DNA of 64,000 nt from Flagellimonas oceanensis (lineage in GTDB: Bacteria > Bacteroidota > Bacteroidia > Flavobacteriales > Flavobacteriaceae). A model generated the notes under the pieces. It saw nothing but the letters and a program-made list of their open reading frames with translations, had not been told where the DNA came from and did no database searches. Position numbers and translations under genes: made by a program. Shown here in pieces: positions 9,601 through 18,371 of this stretch. The DNA is taken from NCBI RefSeq assembly GCF_003992595.1, contig NZ_RZNA01000047.1, positions 322,927-386,926 of the forward strand, in the 5' to 3' direction. The stretch's first letter is position 1. Each line of letters opens with the position of its first letter.

Positions 9601-9675
9601 TAGGATGTGATGTAAAAATATACCATTACATCCTATGGCCTGTAAATTATGTTGTATAAGATGAAATAGGATGTG
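9601..9675. repeat. Direct and inverted TAGGATGTG repeats upstream of the TSP3 gene
   Basis: TAGGATGTG occurs at 9601-9609 and again at 9667-9675, and ACATCCTA (the inverse of its first 8 bases) at 9628-9635. All three lie in the leader between the divergent TSP3 gene and ftsY. They could be operator half-sites. Confidence 0.5.
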
Positions 9676-9783
9676 TAAAAAACTGAAAACATGATGTTTA
9701 TAAATTTTTGGATGCAATGTGCTTTTATAGGGGACAATATAGTTTAGATGTAAATTGGTTCAAAAAAACTCCCCTTACTTTGC

Positions 9784-9791
9784 TATCTTTG
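9784..9791 (+). promoter_or_regulatory. Putative -7 element for ftsY
   Basis: TATCTTTG matches TAnnTTTG and lies 21 bases before the ftsY ATG. The nearest TTG is 26 bases upstream, longer than usual. Confidence 0.45.
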
Positions 9792-9812
9792 ACCATTATC
9801 AAAGAACACAGG

Positions 9813-10769
9813 ATGAGCTTATTCAAAAATATATTTTCAAAGGATAAAAAAGAGACCTTGGATAAGGGGCTCGAAAAGTCCAAAACCAGTTTTTTTGGTA
9901 AACTGGGCAAAGCCGTAGCAGGAAAATCCAAAGTGGATGATGAAGTATTGGACAACCTGGAAGAAGTTTTGGTCACTTCCGATGTAGGTGTAAATACCAC
10001 CCTAAAAATAATCGAGCGTATTGAAGAACGTGTGTCCCAAGATAAATATATGGGCACGGACGAACTTAATACCATTCTCCGTGAAGAGATTGCCGGTTTG
10101 CTTTCAGAGACCAATTCTGGCGAGGATACCGAAATTACCGTTCCCAAAGACAAAAAACCCTATGTGATCATGGTGGTGGGTGTAAACGGCGTAGGCAAAA
10201 CAACAACGATTGGAAAACTAGCCCATAAGTTTAAGGCGCAGGGTATGAAAGTGGTCCTGGGTGCAGCGGATACCTTCCGTGCTGCGGCTATCGATCAATT
10301 GGAAGTGTGGGCCAAACGTGTAGACGTCCCTATCATAAAGCAAAAAATGGGAAGCGACCCAGCTTCCGTTGCCTTTGACACCTTAAATTCCGCAGTGGCG
10401 GAAAATGCTGATGTCGTTTTGGTGGACACTGCCGGTCGTTTGCACAACAAAGTTAATTTGATGAACGAACTGTCCAAAGTAAAACGTGTTATGCAAAAAG
10501 TGGTTCCCGAGGCCCCTCACGAAGTACTTTTGGTGTTGGATGGTTCTACGGGACAAAATGCATTTGAGCAGGCAAAACAATTTACCAAGGCTACCGAAGT
10601 GAGCAGTTTGGCCGTGACCAAATTGGATGGTACCGCAAAAGGTGGAGTTGTCATAGGTATTTCCGATCAGTTCCAAATCCCGGTAAAATATATTGGCGTA
10701 GGCGAGGGGATAGAAGACCTTCAAGTGTTCAATAAATATGAGTTTGTCGATTCATTCTTCAAAATATAA
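9813..10769 (+). CDS. ftsY: Signal recognition particle receptor FtsY
   Basis: FtsY is the SRP-receptor GTPase that docks ribosome-nascent chain complexes at the inner membrane. The 318-residue protein has a short basic N-terminal region (SLFKNIFSKDKK), an N domain, and a G domain with the P-loop GVNGVGKTTTIGKLA, the switch DTAGRLHNK and the TKLDGTAKGG guanine-binding block. It lacks the long acidic A domain of E. coli FtsY, which is normal for Bacteroidota. I chose the ATG at 9813 because upstream in-frame sequence is not family-like and a -7 promoter element lies inside it. An amidase gene follows 6 bases later. Confidence 0.96.
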   Translation: MSLFKNIFSKDKKETLDKGLEKSKTSFFGKLGKAVAGKSKVDDEVLDNLEEVLVTSDVGVNTTLKIIERIEERVSQDKYMGTDELNTILREEIAGLLSETNSGEDTEITVPKDKKPYVIMVVGVNGVGKTTTIGKLAHKFKAQGMKVVLGAADTFRAAAIDQLEVWAKRVDVPIIKQKMGSDPASVAFDTLNSAVAENADVVLVDTAGRLHNKVNLMNELSKVKRVMQKVVPEAPHEVLLVLDGSTGQNAFEQAKQFTKATEVSSLAVTKLDGTAKGGVVIGISDQFQIPVKYIGVGEGIEDLQVFNKYEFVDSFFKI

Positions 10770-10775
10770 ATCACG

Positions 10776-12437
10776 ATGTACAAATACCTTATCTGTTCTT
10801 TTTTATTGATTGGTTTCATTTCCTGCAAACAGAAGGAAGCGCAACCCAAGGAAGATGTTGTTCTGTGGACGCCTTACAACGATTCTGCCGAGGTGGCTGC
10901 AAGTGCCGAAAATGAGAACAGAAGGATGCGGTATAAATTCATCCAAAGCAGGGTATTGGACAAAAATGAAGTGTTTTTGCCGCTGTATGATGAAGTATCA
11001 CAATTTACCGAAGCACAATATGAACAAATGAAGCCTTTGGTGTTGGAGCAAGATATCCCAACCATTCAAACCCATATTGACCAAGGTACTTTTACGTATG
11101 AGGATTTGGTACTTTTTTATCTGCATCGCATTTACAAGTACGAATTGCCGAACAATACCACCCTCAATACCATTATTGCATTGAATCCCAATGTACTCGA
11201 AGAAGCACGTCAGCTGGACGAAAACAAGGAAATTCACCACCTTATTTATGGTATGCCCATTTTGTTGAAAGACAATATTGGAACTGCCGAAATGAAGACG
11301 ACAGCAGGAGCCATCGCACTTAAGGACAATCAAACGGATGATGCTTTTATCGTAGAGCACTTAAAACAAAAGGGGGCACTTATTTTAGGTAAAGCGAATT
11401 TGAGCGAGTGGGCCAATTTTATCTGTGGGGTTTGTCCTAATGGACAGAGTGCCGTGGGTGGCCAAACATTGAACCCCTACGGTAGAAGGGTTTTTGATAC
11501 TGGGGGGTCCAGTGCAGGTAGTGGTACTTCCACCGCGGCCAACTACGCCGTAGGTGCTGTGGGTACGGAAACTTCTGGCTCTATACTTTCACCCTCAAGT
11601 CAAAACTCCGTGGTCGGATTGAAACCGACCATCGGCTTGTTGAGTAGAACAGGGATTGTTCCCATTTCAAGCACCTTGGATACTCCAGGCCCCATGACCA
11701 AAAATGTGACGGACAATGCGATTTTGTTGGACGCCATGTTAGGGAAGGATGATGCCGATTACAAATCGGTAAGTGCAGAACCTGGCATTTTATCCGCTTG
11801 GATGAACCCCGAACCTCTGAAGGAAATCCGTTTAGGTGCAATGAAGAACTTCATGGAACGCGATTCCATGTATGCTGCCAATGTCGAAGCGTTGAGAGAG
11901 GCTGGCGCACAAATCGTGGAATTTGAAGCAGAGAACATTCCCCTTAAAGGTTTTACCACGCTGTTGAATCTGGATATGAGGGAGGATTTGCCTGCTTATA
12001 TCAATGCTGAGGTCAAGGATAAAGATGCTGTACGGGTGGAATCCGTAGAAGATGTGGTTGCCTTTAACCAGCAAGATTCCCTTCTACGTATACCTTATGG
12101 GCAGGAACGTTTTGATGGAATTTTGGCGGACACAACTACTACAGAGCAATTTGAAAAAATAAAAGAGGACTTAATGGAATCGGGAAGGGCCTTCTTCAAT
12201 ATCATGGAAGAAAAGGACCTCGATGCTGTGTTGAGCATCAACAATTACCATGCAGGTTACGCAGCGGTGGCGGAATATCCTGCCCTGACCGTTCCCATGG
12301 GATATAAAACTACTGGGGAGCCAGAAAGTCTGACGTTCATCGGAAAGCCTTTTTCTGAAGCGCATTTATTGCGTATCGGTAAAGCTTTTGAGGAATTGAC
12401 CGAAGCAAGGGAAATCCCCGAAGGTTATCAGGATTAG
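10776..12437 (+). CDS. Amidase-signature family lipoprotein
   Basis: This 553-residue protein has a lipoprotein signal peptide (LLIGFISC, Cys near residue 17), so it is probably anchored in the cell envelope. The amidase-signature catalytic elements are present: the Lys in LLKDNIGT near 165 and the Gly/Ser-rich GGSSAGSGTSTA block with the cis-Ser and the nucleophile in GTETSGSILSPSS. Amidase-signature enzymes hydrolyse amides with a Ser-cisSer-Lys triad; the substrate here is unknown. It follows ftsY by only 6 bases. Its stop codon overlaps the stop of the convergent serine hydrolase gene. Confidence 0.88.
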   Translation: MYKYLICSFLLIGFISCKQKEAQPKEDVVLWTPYNDSAEVAASAENENRRMRYKFIQSRVLDKNEVFLPLYDEVSQFTEAQYEQMKPLVLEQDIPTIQTHIDQGTFTYEDLVLFYLHRIYKYELPNNTTLNTIIALNPNVLEEARQLDENKEIHHLIYGMPILLKDNIGTAEMKTTAGAIALKDNQTDDAFIVEHLKQKGALILGKANLSEWANFICGVCPNGQSAVGGQTLNPYGRRVFDTGGSSAGSGTSTAANYAVGAVGTETSGSILSPSSQNSVVGLKPTIGLLSRTGIVPISSTLDTPGPMTKNVTDNAILLDAMLGKDDADYKSVSAEPGILSAWMNPEPLKEIRLGAMKNFMERDSMYAANVEALREAGAQIVEFEAENIPLKGFTTLLNLDMREDLPAYINAEVKDKDAVRVESVEDVVAFNQQDSLLRIPYGQERFDGILADTTTTEQFEKIKEDLMESGRAFFNIMEEKDLDAVLSINNYHAGYAAVAEYPALTVPMGYKTTGEPESLTFIGKPFSEAHLLRIGKAFEELTEAREIPEGYQD

Positions 12438-13528
12438 TCGATATAGGCATTGAGTTTTTCCCAAAGCTGATTGTCAAAACTCGAAGGTCCTAATTGGCTT
12501 TCGCCAGCATCATCGCCCAACCGTACGATCACGAGGTTTTTGCTGGGAATCAAATATAATTTTTGGTCAAAAGCACCTAGTCCCGCAATCAGTTCACTTG
12601 GAGCTTCTGGCATCAACTCGCCATTGATGGAAGCCTCAAAACTGGGAGCTTTGTAACTGCTCTTGCCGTTCAACCACCATAGATATCCGTACGATGGGTT
12701 CAAATCTTGGGAAGTGTTGGTCATTTCCGTGAAATAGGTTTTGTCCGTCAAGATTTCCACCCCATCCCACGTGCCTTCGTTCAGGCAAAGCAGACCAAAA
12801 CGGGCCATGCTCCGGGTATTGCTAAAGAAAAGATTGTTGTATCCGACCTTAACCCAAGCCCCTTGCATTCCTATTTTGTCTCTGATTTTTTGATAGGAAT
12901 ATTGCCTGAAATCCGTTCCGGTCGCATTTGTGATTACTTCGTCCAATATGGTGTATGCGGCATTGTGATAATACCAAAAAGTGCCTGGTTCATTTTTGTA
13001 GAGCAAACATTCTTGATCAAAACAAAAAGGGTCATCCACGGTATAATCCAAGCCAGTGGTCATTGTTAAATGATGACGAACGGTAATATTGGCCTCCTGT
13101 TCCGAAGTTAGCATGGACCAGCCTTCGCCCAAATATTCCTGAGAAGAGTCCTCAATGGAAAGGAACCCTTCAGCTTGGGCAATACCAACCGCCATAGCAG
13201 TTAATGTTTTACCGGCCGAGTTCCAAGAATGGTTGTCGCTGGCGGTAAAATCATCAAAATACCATTCCACCGCAATTTTACCATTCTTCAGAATTATGAA
13301 TCCATCGGTACCTTTTTCATCTAAAAACCCGCGTAAATCCTCCTCTGCATCGGTATTCCAAGATAACTCTGCTGGAGAAATGGTCTCCCATTCATTACTT
13401 CCTATGGTTGGGAAATACAATTCACTTTCTTCTGGCGTGGGGGTCGGTTCAGGGGTATTCTCTCCCTCATCCGAAGAACAAGCTGTAATCAGTATTGAAC
13501 CGATGATCAACAAAAAAAGATGCTTCAT
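12434..13528 (-). CDS. Class C beta-lactamase-like serine hydrolase, lipoprotein
   Basis: The 364-residue product starts MKHLFLLIIGSILITACSS, a clear lipobox. The penicillin-binding/beta-lactamase class C fold is shown by the SxxK motif SAGK (in WNSAGKTLTAMAVG) and the YxN-type motif YHN. Such proteins are often esterases, D-peptidases or unknown hydrolases and not antibiotic-resistance enzymes; nothing here points to resistance. I chose the ATG at 13528 because the lipoprotein signal starts there; a longer frame to 13567 adds no recognisable sequence. It converges on the amidase gene with a four-base overlap. Confidence 0.85.
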   Translation of the reverse strand: MKHLFLLIIGSILITACSSDEGENTPEPTPTPEESELYFPTIGSNEWETISPAELSWNTDAEEDLRGFLDEKGTDGFIILKNGKIAVEWYFDDFTASDNHSWNSAGKTLTAMAVGIAQAEGFLSIEDSSQEYLGEGWSMLTSEQEANITVRHHLTMTTGLDYTVDDPFCFDQECLLYKNEPGTFWYYHNAAYTILDEVITNATGTDFRQYSYQKIRDKIGMQGAWVKVGYNNLFFSNTRSMARFGLLCLNEGTWDGVEILTDKTYFTEMTNTSQDLNPSYGYLWWLNGKSSYKAPSFEASINGELMPEAPSELIAGLGAFDQKLYLIPSKNLVIVRLGDDAGESQLGPSSFDNQLWEKLNAYID

Positions 13529-13628
13529 GCTATTGGAGTTTAGACCTTTGACTACAATGAGGGTCAATAGTTTAACGCTGAAGTGCTAAAAATATGCAAG
13601 CAATTCGATGTAATGCCTTGTGTTATTG

Positions 13629-13636
13629 TATTTTTG
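13629..13636 (+). promoter_or_regulatory. Putative -7 element for rimO
   Basis: TATTTTTG matches TAnnTTTG and is 19 bases before the rimO ATG. No clear TTG at the right distance is visible. Confidence 0.4.
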
Positions 13637-13655
13637 CACTCCATTTAAAGGAACT

Positions 13656-14957
13656 ATGCGCACAAAATCGCTAAAGAAGAACAAAATCAATGTGGTGACC
13701 TTGGGTTGCAGCAAGAACGTCTACGACTCGGAAGTGTTGATGGGACAGCTGCGTGCCAACAACAAAGAGGTGGCCCATGAAGAGGAAGGCAATGTCGTGG
13801 TGATCAACACCTGCGGATTTATTGCCAATGCAAAGGAAGAAAGTGTCAACACTATTTTGGACTATGTACAGCGAAAGGAAGCTGGGGATGTGGACAAGGT
13901 TTTTGTGACAGGTTGTTTGAGCGAACGCTACAAACCTGATTTGGAGAAAGAGATTCCCAATGTGGACGAATATTTTGGTACAAGCGATCTTCCCAATTTG
14001 TTGAAGGCCCTAGGTGCCGATTATAAGCACGAATTGATTGGCGAGCGTTTGACGACCACACCCAAAAACTACGCGTACCTTAAAATTGCCGAAGGATGTG
14101 ATCGACCTTGTTCTTTTTGTGCCATTCCTCTAATGCGTGGAAAGCACCGAAGCACACCAATTGAAGAATTGGTCGCTGAGGCTGAAAAATTAGCTGCCAA
14201 TGGTGTTAAGGAACTCATTTTGATCGCACAGGACCTTACTTATTATGGTCTTGACTTGTATAAAAAGAGAAACCTGGCGGAATTGCTCCAAGCCTTGGCC
14301 AAGGTAGCGGGTATAGAGTGGATTCGTTTGCACTACGCTTTCCCTACGGGCTTTCCGATGGATGTTTTGGAGGTGATGCGCAACGAGCCGAAGATTTGTA
14401 ATTATATCGATATCCCCCTACAGCACATATCCGATGCCATACTTAAAAGTATGAGACGTGGCACCACACAGGCCAAAACCACGAAATTATTGAAGGACTT
14501 TAGGGAAGCTGTACCGGAAATGGCCATCCGGACTACCTTGATCGTGGGATACCCAGGAGAAACCGAGGAAGATTTTGAAACCTTGAAACAATGGGTCGAG
14601 GATATGCGTTTTGAGCGTTTGGGCTGTTTTACTTATAGCCACGAAGAGAATACGCACGCGTATAATTTGGAGGATGATGTCCCCGAAGAAGTAAAGCAAG
14701 AGCGCGCGAACATCATTATGGAAATCCAATCACAGATTTCTTGGGAATTGAACCAAGAAAAGATAGGGAAAACCTTTCGCTGTATCATCGATAGAAAGGA
14801 AGGGAACCATTTTGTAGGGCGTACCGAGTTCGATTCCCCTGATGTGGACAACGAAGTGCTGATTGATGCCACCAAACATTACGTAAAAATCGGGGACTTT
14901 ACCAATATCAAGATTACCGATGCCTCCGATTACGATTTATTTGGGGAACCTGCTTAA
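13656..14957 (+). CDS. rimO: Ribosomal protein uS12 methylthiotransferase RimO
   Basis: RimO is a radical-SAM enzyme that adds a methylthio group to Asp of ribosomal protein uS12. The 433 residues contain the N-terminal MTTase domain (VVTLGCSKNVYDSEVLMGQL), the radical-SAM CxxxCxxC motif as CDRPCSFCAIP, and a C-terminal TRAM domain. The CSKN form of the first block is typical of RimO, as opposed to MiaB. The ATG at 13656 was chosen over 13620 because homologues begin near MRTKSLKKNKINVVTLG. Its last four bases (TTAA) are shared with the stop of the opposing gene. Confidence 0.94.
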   Translation: MRTKSLKKNKINVVTLGCSKNVYDSEVLMGQLRANNKEVAHEEEGNVVVINTCGFIANAKEESVNTILDYVQRKEAGDVDKVFVTGCLSERYKPDLEKEIPNVDEYFGTSDLPNLLKALGADYKHELIGERLTTTPKNYAYLKIAEGCDRPCSFCAIPLMRGKHRSTPIEELVAEAEKLAANGVKELILIAQDLTYYGLDLYKKRNLAELLQALAKVAGIEWIRLHYAFPTGFPMDVLEVMRNEPKICNYIDIPLQHISDAILKSMRRGTTQAKTTKLLKDFREAVPEMAIRTTLIVGYPGETEEDFETLKQWVEDMRFERLGCFTYSHEENTHAYNLEDDVPEEVKQERANIIMEIQSQISWELNQEKIGKTFRCIIDRKEGNHFVGRTEFDSPDVDNEVLIDATKHYVKIGDFTNIKITDASDYDLFGEPA

Positions 14958-17536
14958 ACGTCGGTAGCCAAATCGATTGATTCTTTTTCCAGAGGATTCT
15001 CGGCAGAGAGCAAGGCGGTTTTGATCACATCGCTCCAAATGGCATATCCTTTTTTGTTGAGGTGCAATCCGTCCGACATGTACAAATCGGGTTTCGGGCG
15101 GTTGTCTGCAGTGATCATTTGTCCAAAAACATTGATATACTGCGCATTCAGCTCTCCGATTACGTATTTGGACAACAACAGATTGGTCTCAATGATTTGG
15201 GGAATCATTTCCTCGCGTTCCAAACTGGGTTTCAAGCTTACAAAGGCCAGTTCCACCTCGGGATATTTTTTGATAATCATTTGAACCAGTTTGTTGCAGT
15301 CGTTCAAGACCTCCTGTGGAGACTTGCCCTGTGCAAGGTCGTTTTCCCCGGCGTACAGTACAATTTTGTTGGGTTCCGCACCATTGAAGATTTCATCAAA
15401 ATAATGAATGCACCAGGCATAGGTGGACCCACCAAACCCTAAATTGAGCACATTGAACGGGAATAAATCCTTTTTCATTCCTACCCAAAGGCGTACTGAG
15501 GAACTTCCATAAAAAATAATCAGATCACTTTGATCCTCCAGACTGCGGACACGTCTTTTCAAGCGCTTTATTTCGTTGCGCCAAATTTCTGGAGGCTCTT
15601 CCAATACAGTGGGGACAGGCTTCATGTACAATTCCTCGGCTCGTTTTCTTGCCTGTTCCACATAGTCCGCATACGTATGTTGATAATCCTTCACAAAATG
15701 GTACAGATCACTTCCCGTCTCCGATAATTTCTCGCTCAGTTTAAAAGGTTGGTGGACCTTACAGTAAAAAAGGCCATCGGAAATGCGCTTGTCGAAATTT
15801 ACCAAGACAATGGGAACAATGTAAGGTTCATTCTCCATGGATTGAGCGAGTTTGAAAACCCCCATTTTAAAAGGCCCAGGGGATTCCTCGGTAGCGTAGG
15901 AAGTTCCTTCGGGACTAATGACCAAATTGTGTCCGTTATGTAAATATTCAGCGGCCGTTCTATAAAATATGCTTCGGGTTTCCTTTTTGCTTTGTTTGTC
16001 CACGGTCTCCGATTCTTTGGTGTAGACATTGATGTAACCCAACTTGTTGTAATAGTTCTGATGACCGTATTCTTGTCCTCTTCCTATTCGTACGGTCCGA
16101 ATACCGGGGTCGCTGTATTTGTCATCCAATATTTTGGCACTGATGAAATGCGAATCCAACGTAATTTGAAATTTGTTGTTGAGCGTATAAAAAGGATGGT
16201 TGAAAAGGTGGTTATAGATGAAGATACATCCGCTTTTCTCCGGAAGATTGTCCGATCCTTCAATTTTGTGTTGCACGTGCTCAAATGCTTTTTTTGTTGC
16301 TGTAGCACATGATTTTCGGACATCCAAGCCCGGTTCGTTTTTCCTTTCCGCAACCGTTTCATAAATCCGTTGGAGGCCTTTGAGGAACTTTAGCTCCTGC
16401 ATATCTTCTTGTAAGAGCTCCAAGCTCAGCGAAGCGATGTGTCGTTCCAAATGCGAACCATTGTTGATGAGTTTGGAAAGGGCATCGTACCCCAATTGTT
16501 TGGTGTTGGTGTTCGATAGCAAATGCCCAACCTGATGTAGGGGAGAGGAAAGGGCCAAGCGTGACTTGTTATTCTCGATCAATTGATAGACCGCTTGCAG
16601 ATTGTGTTTGCCCAAAAGTCCCAAATAGCGCACAAATGCCGCATTGATCTGATTGCCCATCAACCACAATAACCGCATAAAGAAGTTATGCGCAAAAACG
16701 GAGCATTTGTCCAGCAGATGAAGCAAATCCTTTTGATGGATAAAATAAATGGATGTTTTTTGGGTGGTAACGGCGGAGCAAATATCTTTTTCGCCCATAG
16801 TGCAGGACCAACCAAAAATAAAGCCCGGGTTGTTGATGGATCGTTGGCGTATCTCGATGTTTCCTTCCAACCGTTTGATGGCCACTTCCCCATGAATCAA
16901 AATAAAGAGTCCGTTGGTAAGCCTGTCTTGTACATAAAGAACTTCGTCAGGTTCATATTCGCGTCGCTCGGCTATGGAGGCAATTTGGGACAGTTGTTGG
17001 TCATCAAAATAATCCAAAAAAGGCGAGCGCCGCATCAATGAGACCACTTCGGCCTGCTCGGTATCCGGTCCTATAAAAAACTCACGGTCTTTTTGCAGGG
17101 GGCGATAACGTGCAGCTTGCAATAAATCGGTCTGCTTTAAAAGCGCTTGCCGCAGTTGGTGGTATAGCGAACGACTTACTTTGGTAATGGTTTGGTTGTT
17201 GTCATCATTTTCCAAATGATAGATCATGGCTTCGATGGGTACTTCAAAAAAAGTAGCCTGCTCGGAAGCCACCACAATTTTGTACGTATACCTTTTTCTA
17301 TCGTTGAGACCATTGAGGCCCAAGGTGCTCATGGGTTCTGAAATTTGGCAGACCAGAACTTCTTCTTCGGGATCTTTGCTAGTGGTATAATAATCGAAAG
17401 TTCCTTGTAACAACCATCGGAACGTGTTCACTTTGGAATGTATGTTGCAAATGGTATGACCCTTTTCGTATTTGTAAAGGGTTCCGGTGGGAAACTGTTT
17501 TTTCAGATAATTGATATCCGTTTCAATCTGATTCAC
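14954..17536 (-). CDS. Fusion of two cyclic-nucleotide-binding domains, acyltransferase and SGNH hydrolase
   Basis: This 860-residue cytosolic protein combines parts that are usually separate. Residues about 10-120 and 175-290 are CNB/CAP-like beta-barrels (the second includes FLDYFDDQQLSQIASIAERR and LFILIHGEVAI). Residues about 430-640 resemble a PlsC/LPLAT acyltransferase: motif I reads NHLFNHPF without the usual Asp at +5, but the SPEGTSY and VPIVLVNF blocks are intact. Residues about 680-850 form an SGNH/GDSL lipase fold with the nucleophile in YGSSSVRLW, the YAGENDL block III and the Asp/His in DGLHLNKKGY. I infer a lipid-remodelling enzyme gated by a small ligand, possibly with acyl transfer and hydrolysis. 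It has no neighbours that explain its substrate. Confidence 0.8.
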   Translation of the reverse strand: MNQIETDINYLKKQFPTGTLYKYEKGHTICNIHSKVNTFRWLLQGTFDYYTTSKDPEEEVLVCQISEPMSTLGLNGLNDRKRYTYKIVVASEQATFFEVPIEAMIYHLENDDNNQTITKVSRSLYHQLRQALLKQTDLLQAARYRPLQKDREFFIGPDTEQAEVVSLMRRSPFLDYFDDQQLSQIASIAERREYEPDEVLYVQDRLTNGLFILIHGEVAIKRLEGNIEIRQRSINNPGFIFGWSCTMGEKDICSAVTTQKTSIYFIHQKDLLHLLDKCSVFAHNFFMRLLWLMGNQINAAFVRYLGLLGKHNLQAVYQLIENNKSRLALSSPLHQVGHLLSNTNTKQLGYDALSKLINNGSHLERHIASLSLELLQEDMQELKFLKGLQRIYETVAERKNEPGLDVRKSCATATKKAFEHVQHKIEGSDNLPEKSGCIFIYNHLFNHPFYTLNNKFQITLDSHFISAKILDDKYSDPGIRTVRIGRGQEYGHQNYYNKLGYINVYTKESETVDKQSKKETRSIFYRTAAEYLHNGHNLVISPEGTSYATEESPGPFKMGVFKLAQSMENEPYIVPIVLVNFDKRISDGLFYCKVHQPFKLSEKLSETGSDLYHFVKDYQHTYADYVEQARKRAEELYMKPVPTVLEEPPEIWRNEIKRLKRRVRSLEDQSDLIIFYGSSSVRLWVGMKKDLFPFNVLNLGFGGSTYAWCIHYFDEIFNGAEPNKIVLYAGENDLAQGKSPQEVLNDCNKLVQMIIKKYPEVELAFVSLKPSLEREEMIPQIIETNLLLSKYVIGELNAQYINVFGQMITADNRPKPDLYMSDGLHLNKKGYAIWSDVIKTALLSAENPLEKESIDLATDV

Positions 17537-17891
17537 AAGCCTTCTTCAAGTATGGGTTGGTACGGTTAACTTCATCAAAAAAAAGCAGATGGGGAAAGTA
17601 TTTTGAAATAAAAATCAATTTGAAAATATGGAGGTATGATGATAGTGATATTTCTAAAATTCAGATGGCATATTGGTCAATCCCTCATTGTGGAGCACCT
17701 GAAAAATGTCAGTTTTTGGTTGTGGCAATAGTGCTGGGACACCTCATAATCAGGTTTCTAAAAACTGACATTGGTCATGGTATTTGGAATTACTCTTGGG
17801 TACTTTTAGTACTTCAAAGGGAAGATGTGAACCAATTCTTCTTTTGGCACCTACAGGAAACAAGGAAAATTTACAATTAACTATAACAACT
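17537..17891. other. 355-base gap with a long inverted repeat
   Basis: This stretch separates the CNB fusion gene and the DoxX gene. Open frames here have no recognisable protein features. A perfect 13-base inverted repeat (17705-17717 and 17760-17772) with a 42-base loop is the only clear structure. Confidence 0.6.
17705..17772. repeat. 13-base perfect inverted repeat with 42-base loop
   Basis: AATGTCAGTTTTT at 17705-17717 pairs with AAAAACTGACATT at 17760-17772. No T tract follows on the plus strand, so it is not a simple terminator. It might be an RNA hairpin, a binding site for a dimeric regulator or an attachment relic. Confidence 0.6.
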
Positions 17892-18371
17892 ATGAACCAA
17901 AATCAAAATAAACTGAAAGCAAGTGTTACCCTGCTTCGCATATTTATTGGGTGGCACTTTTTATTTGAAGGTGTGGTGAAGATGTACAATCCCGAGTGGA
18001 CATCCTTCGGGTATTTGGCCACCGCACAAGGACCTTTTGAGTGGTTTTTTACCATGTTGATAGGCGATGCAGCCATAGGTTGGGTGGATACACTCAATAT
18101 TATTGCGCTTATGGTGGTAGGGGTAACTTTTACCCTGGGAATTTTTGAGCGTATCGGTGCCATTGTGGGCGTTGGCCTTTTGGCCCTGTATTTTTTGGCC
18201 CATCCACCGTTTCCAGGCCTTACCCAAATGAACGTTGAGGGAAACTATTGGATCATCAATAAAAACCTGATCGAGCTTGTGGCCTGTATTGTAATTTATC
18301 AGTTGCCTACGGGAGCTTACTTTGGCTTGGATTATCTCAGAAAGAACAACCTTAAAACTCAGGAACAATGA
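17892..18371 (+). CDS. DoxX family membrane protein
   Basis: This 159-residue inner-membrane protein has four hydrophobic helices and the DoxX start LLRIFIGWHFLFEGVVKMYNPEWTS. Members serve as quinone-linked redox subunits or are uncharacterised. It overlaps by 4 bases with a Tat-exported Gfo/Idh/MocA oxidoreductase. This suggests a coupled pair in which the DoxX protein might pass electrons to or from the periplasmic enzyme; that link is inference. Confidence 0.84.
   Translation: MNQNQNKLKASVTLLRIFIGWHFLFEGVVKMYNPEWTSFGYLATAQGPFEWFFTMLIGDAAIGWVDTLNIIALMVVGVTFTLGIFERIGAIVGVGLLALYFLAHPPFPGLTQMNVEGNYWIINKNLIELVACIVIYQLPTGAYFGLDYLRKNNLKTQEQ

Noticed and set aside
17557..17880. Open frame of 107 codons between the CNB fusion gene and doxX
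   Set aside because: It has no family signature, starts on a weak codon context, spans the inverted repeat and overlaps the doxX leader; the composition is not protein-like.
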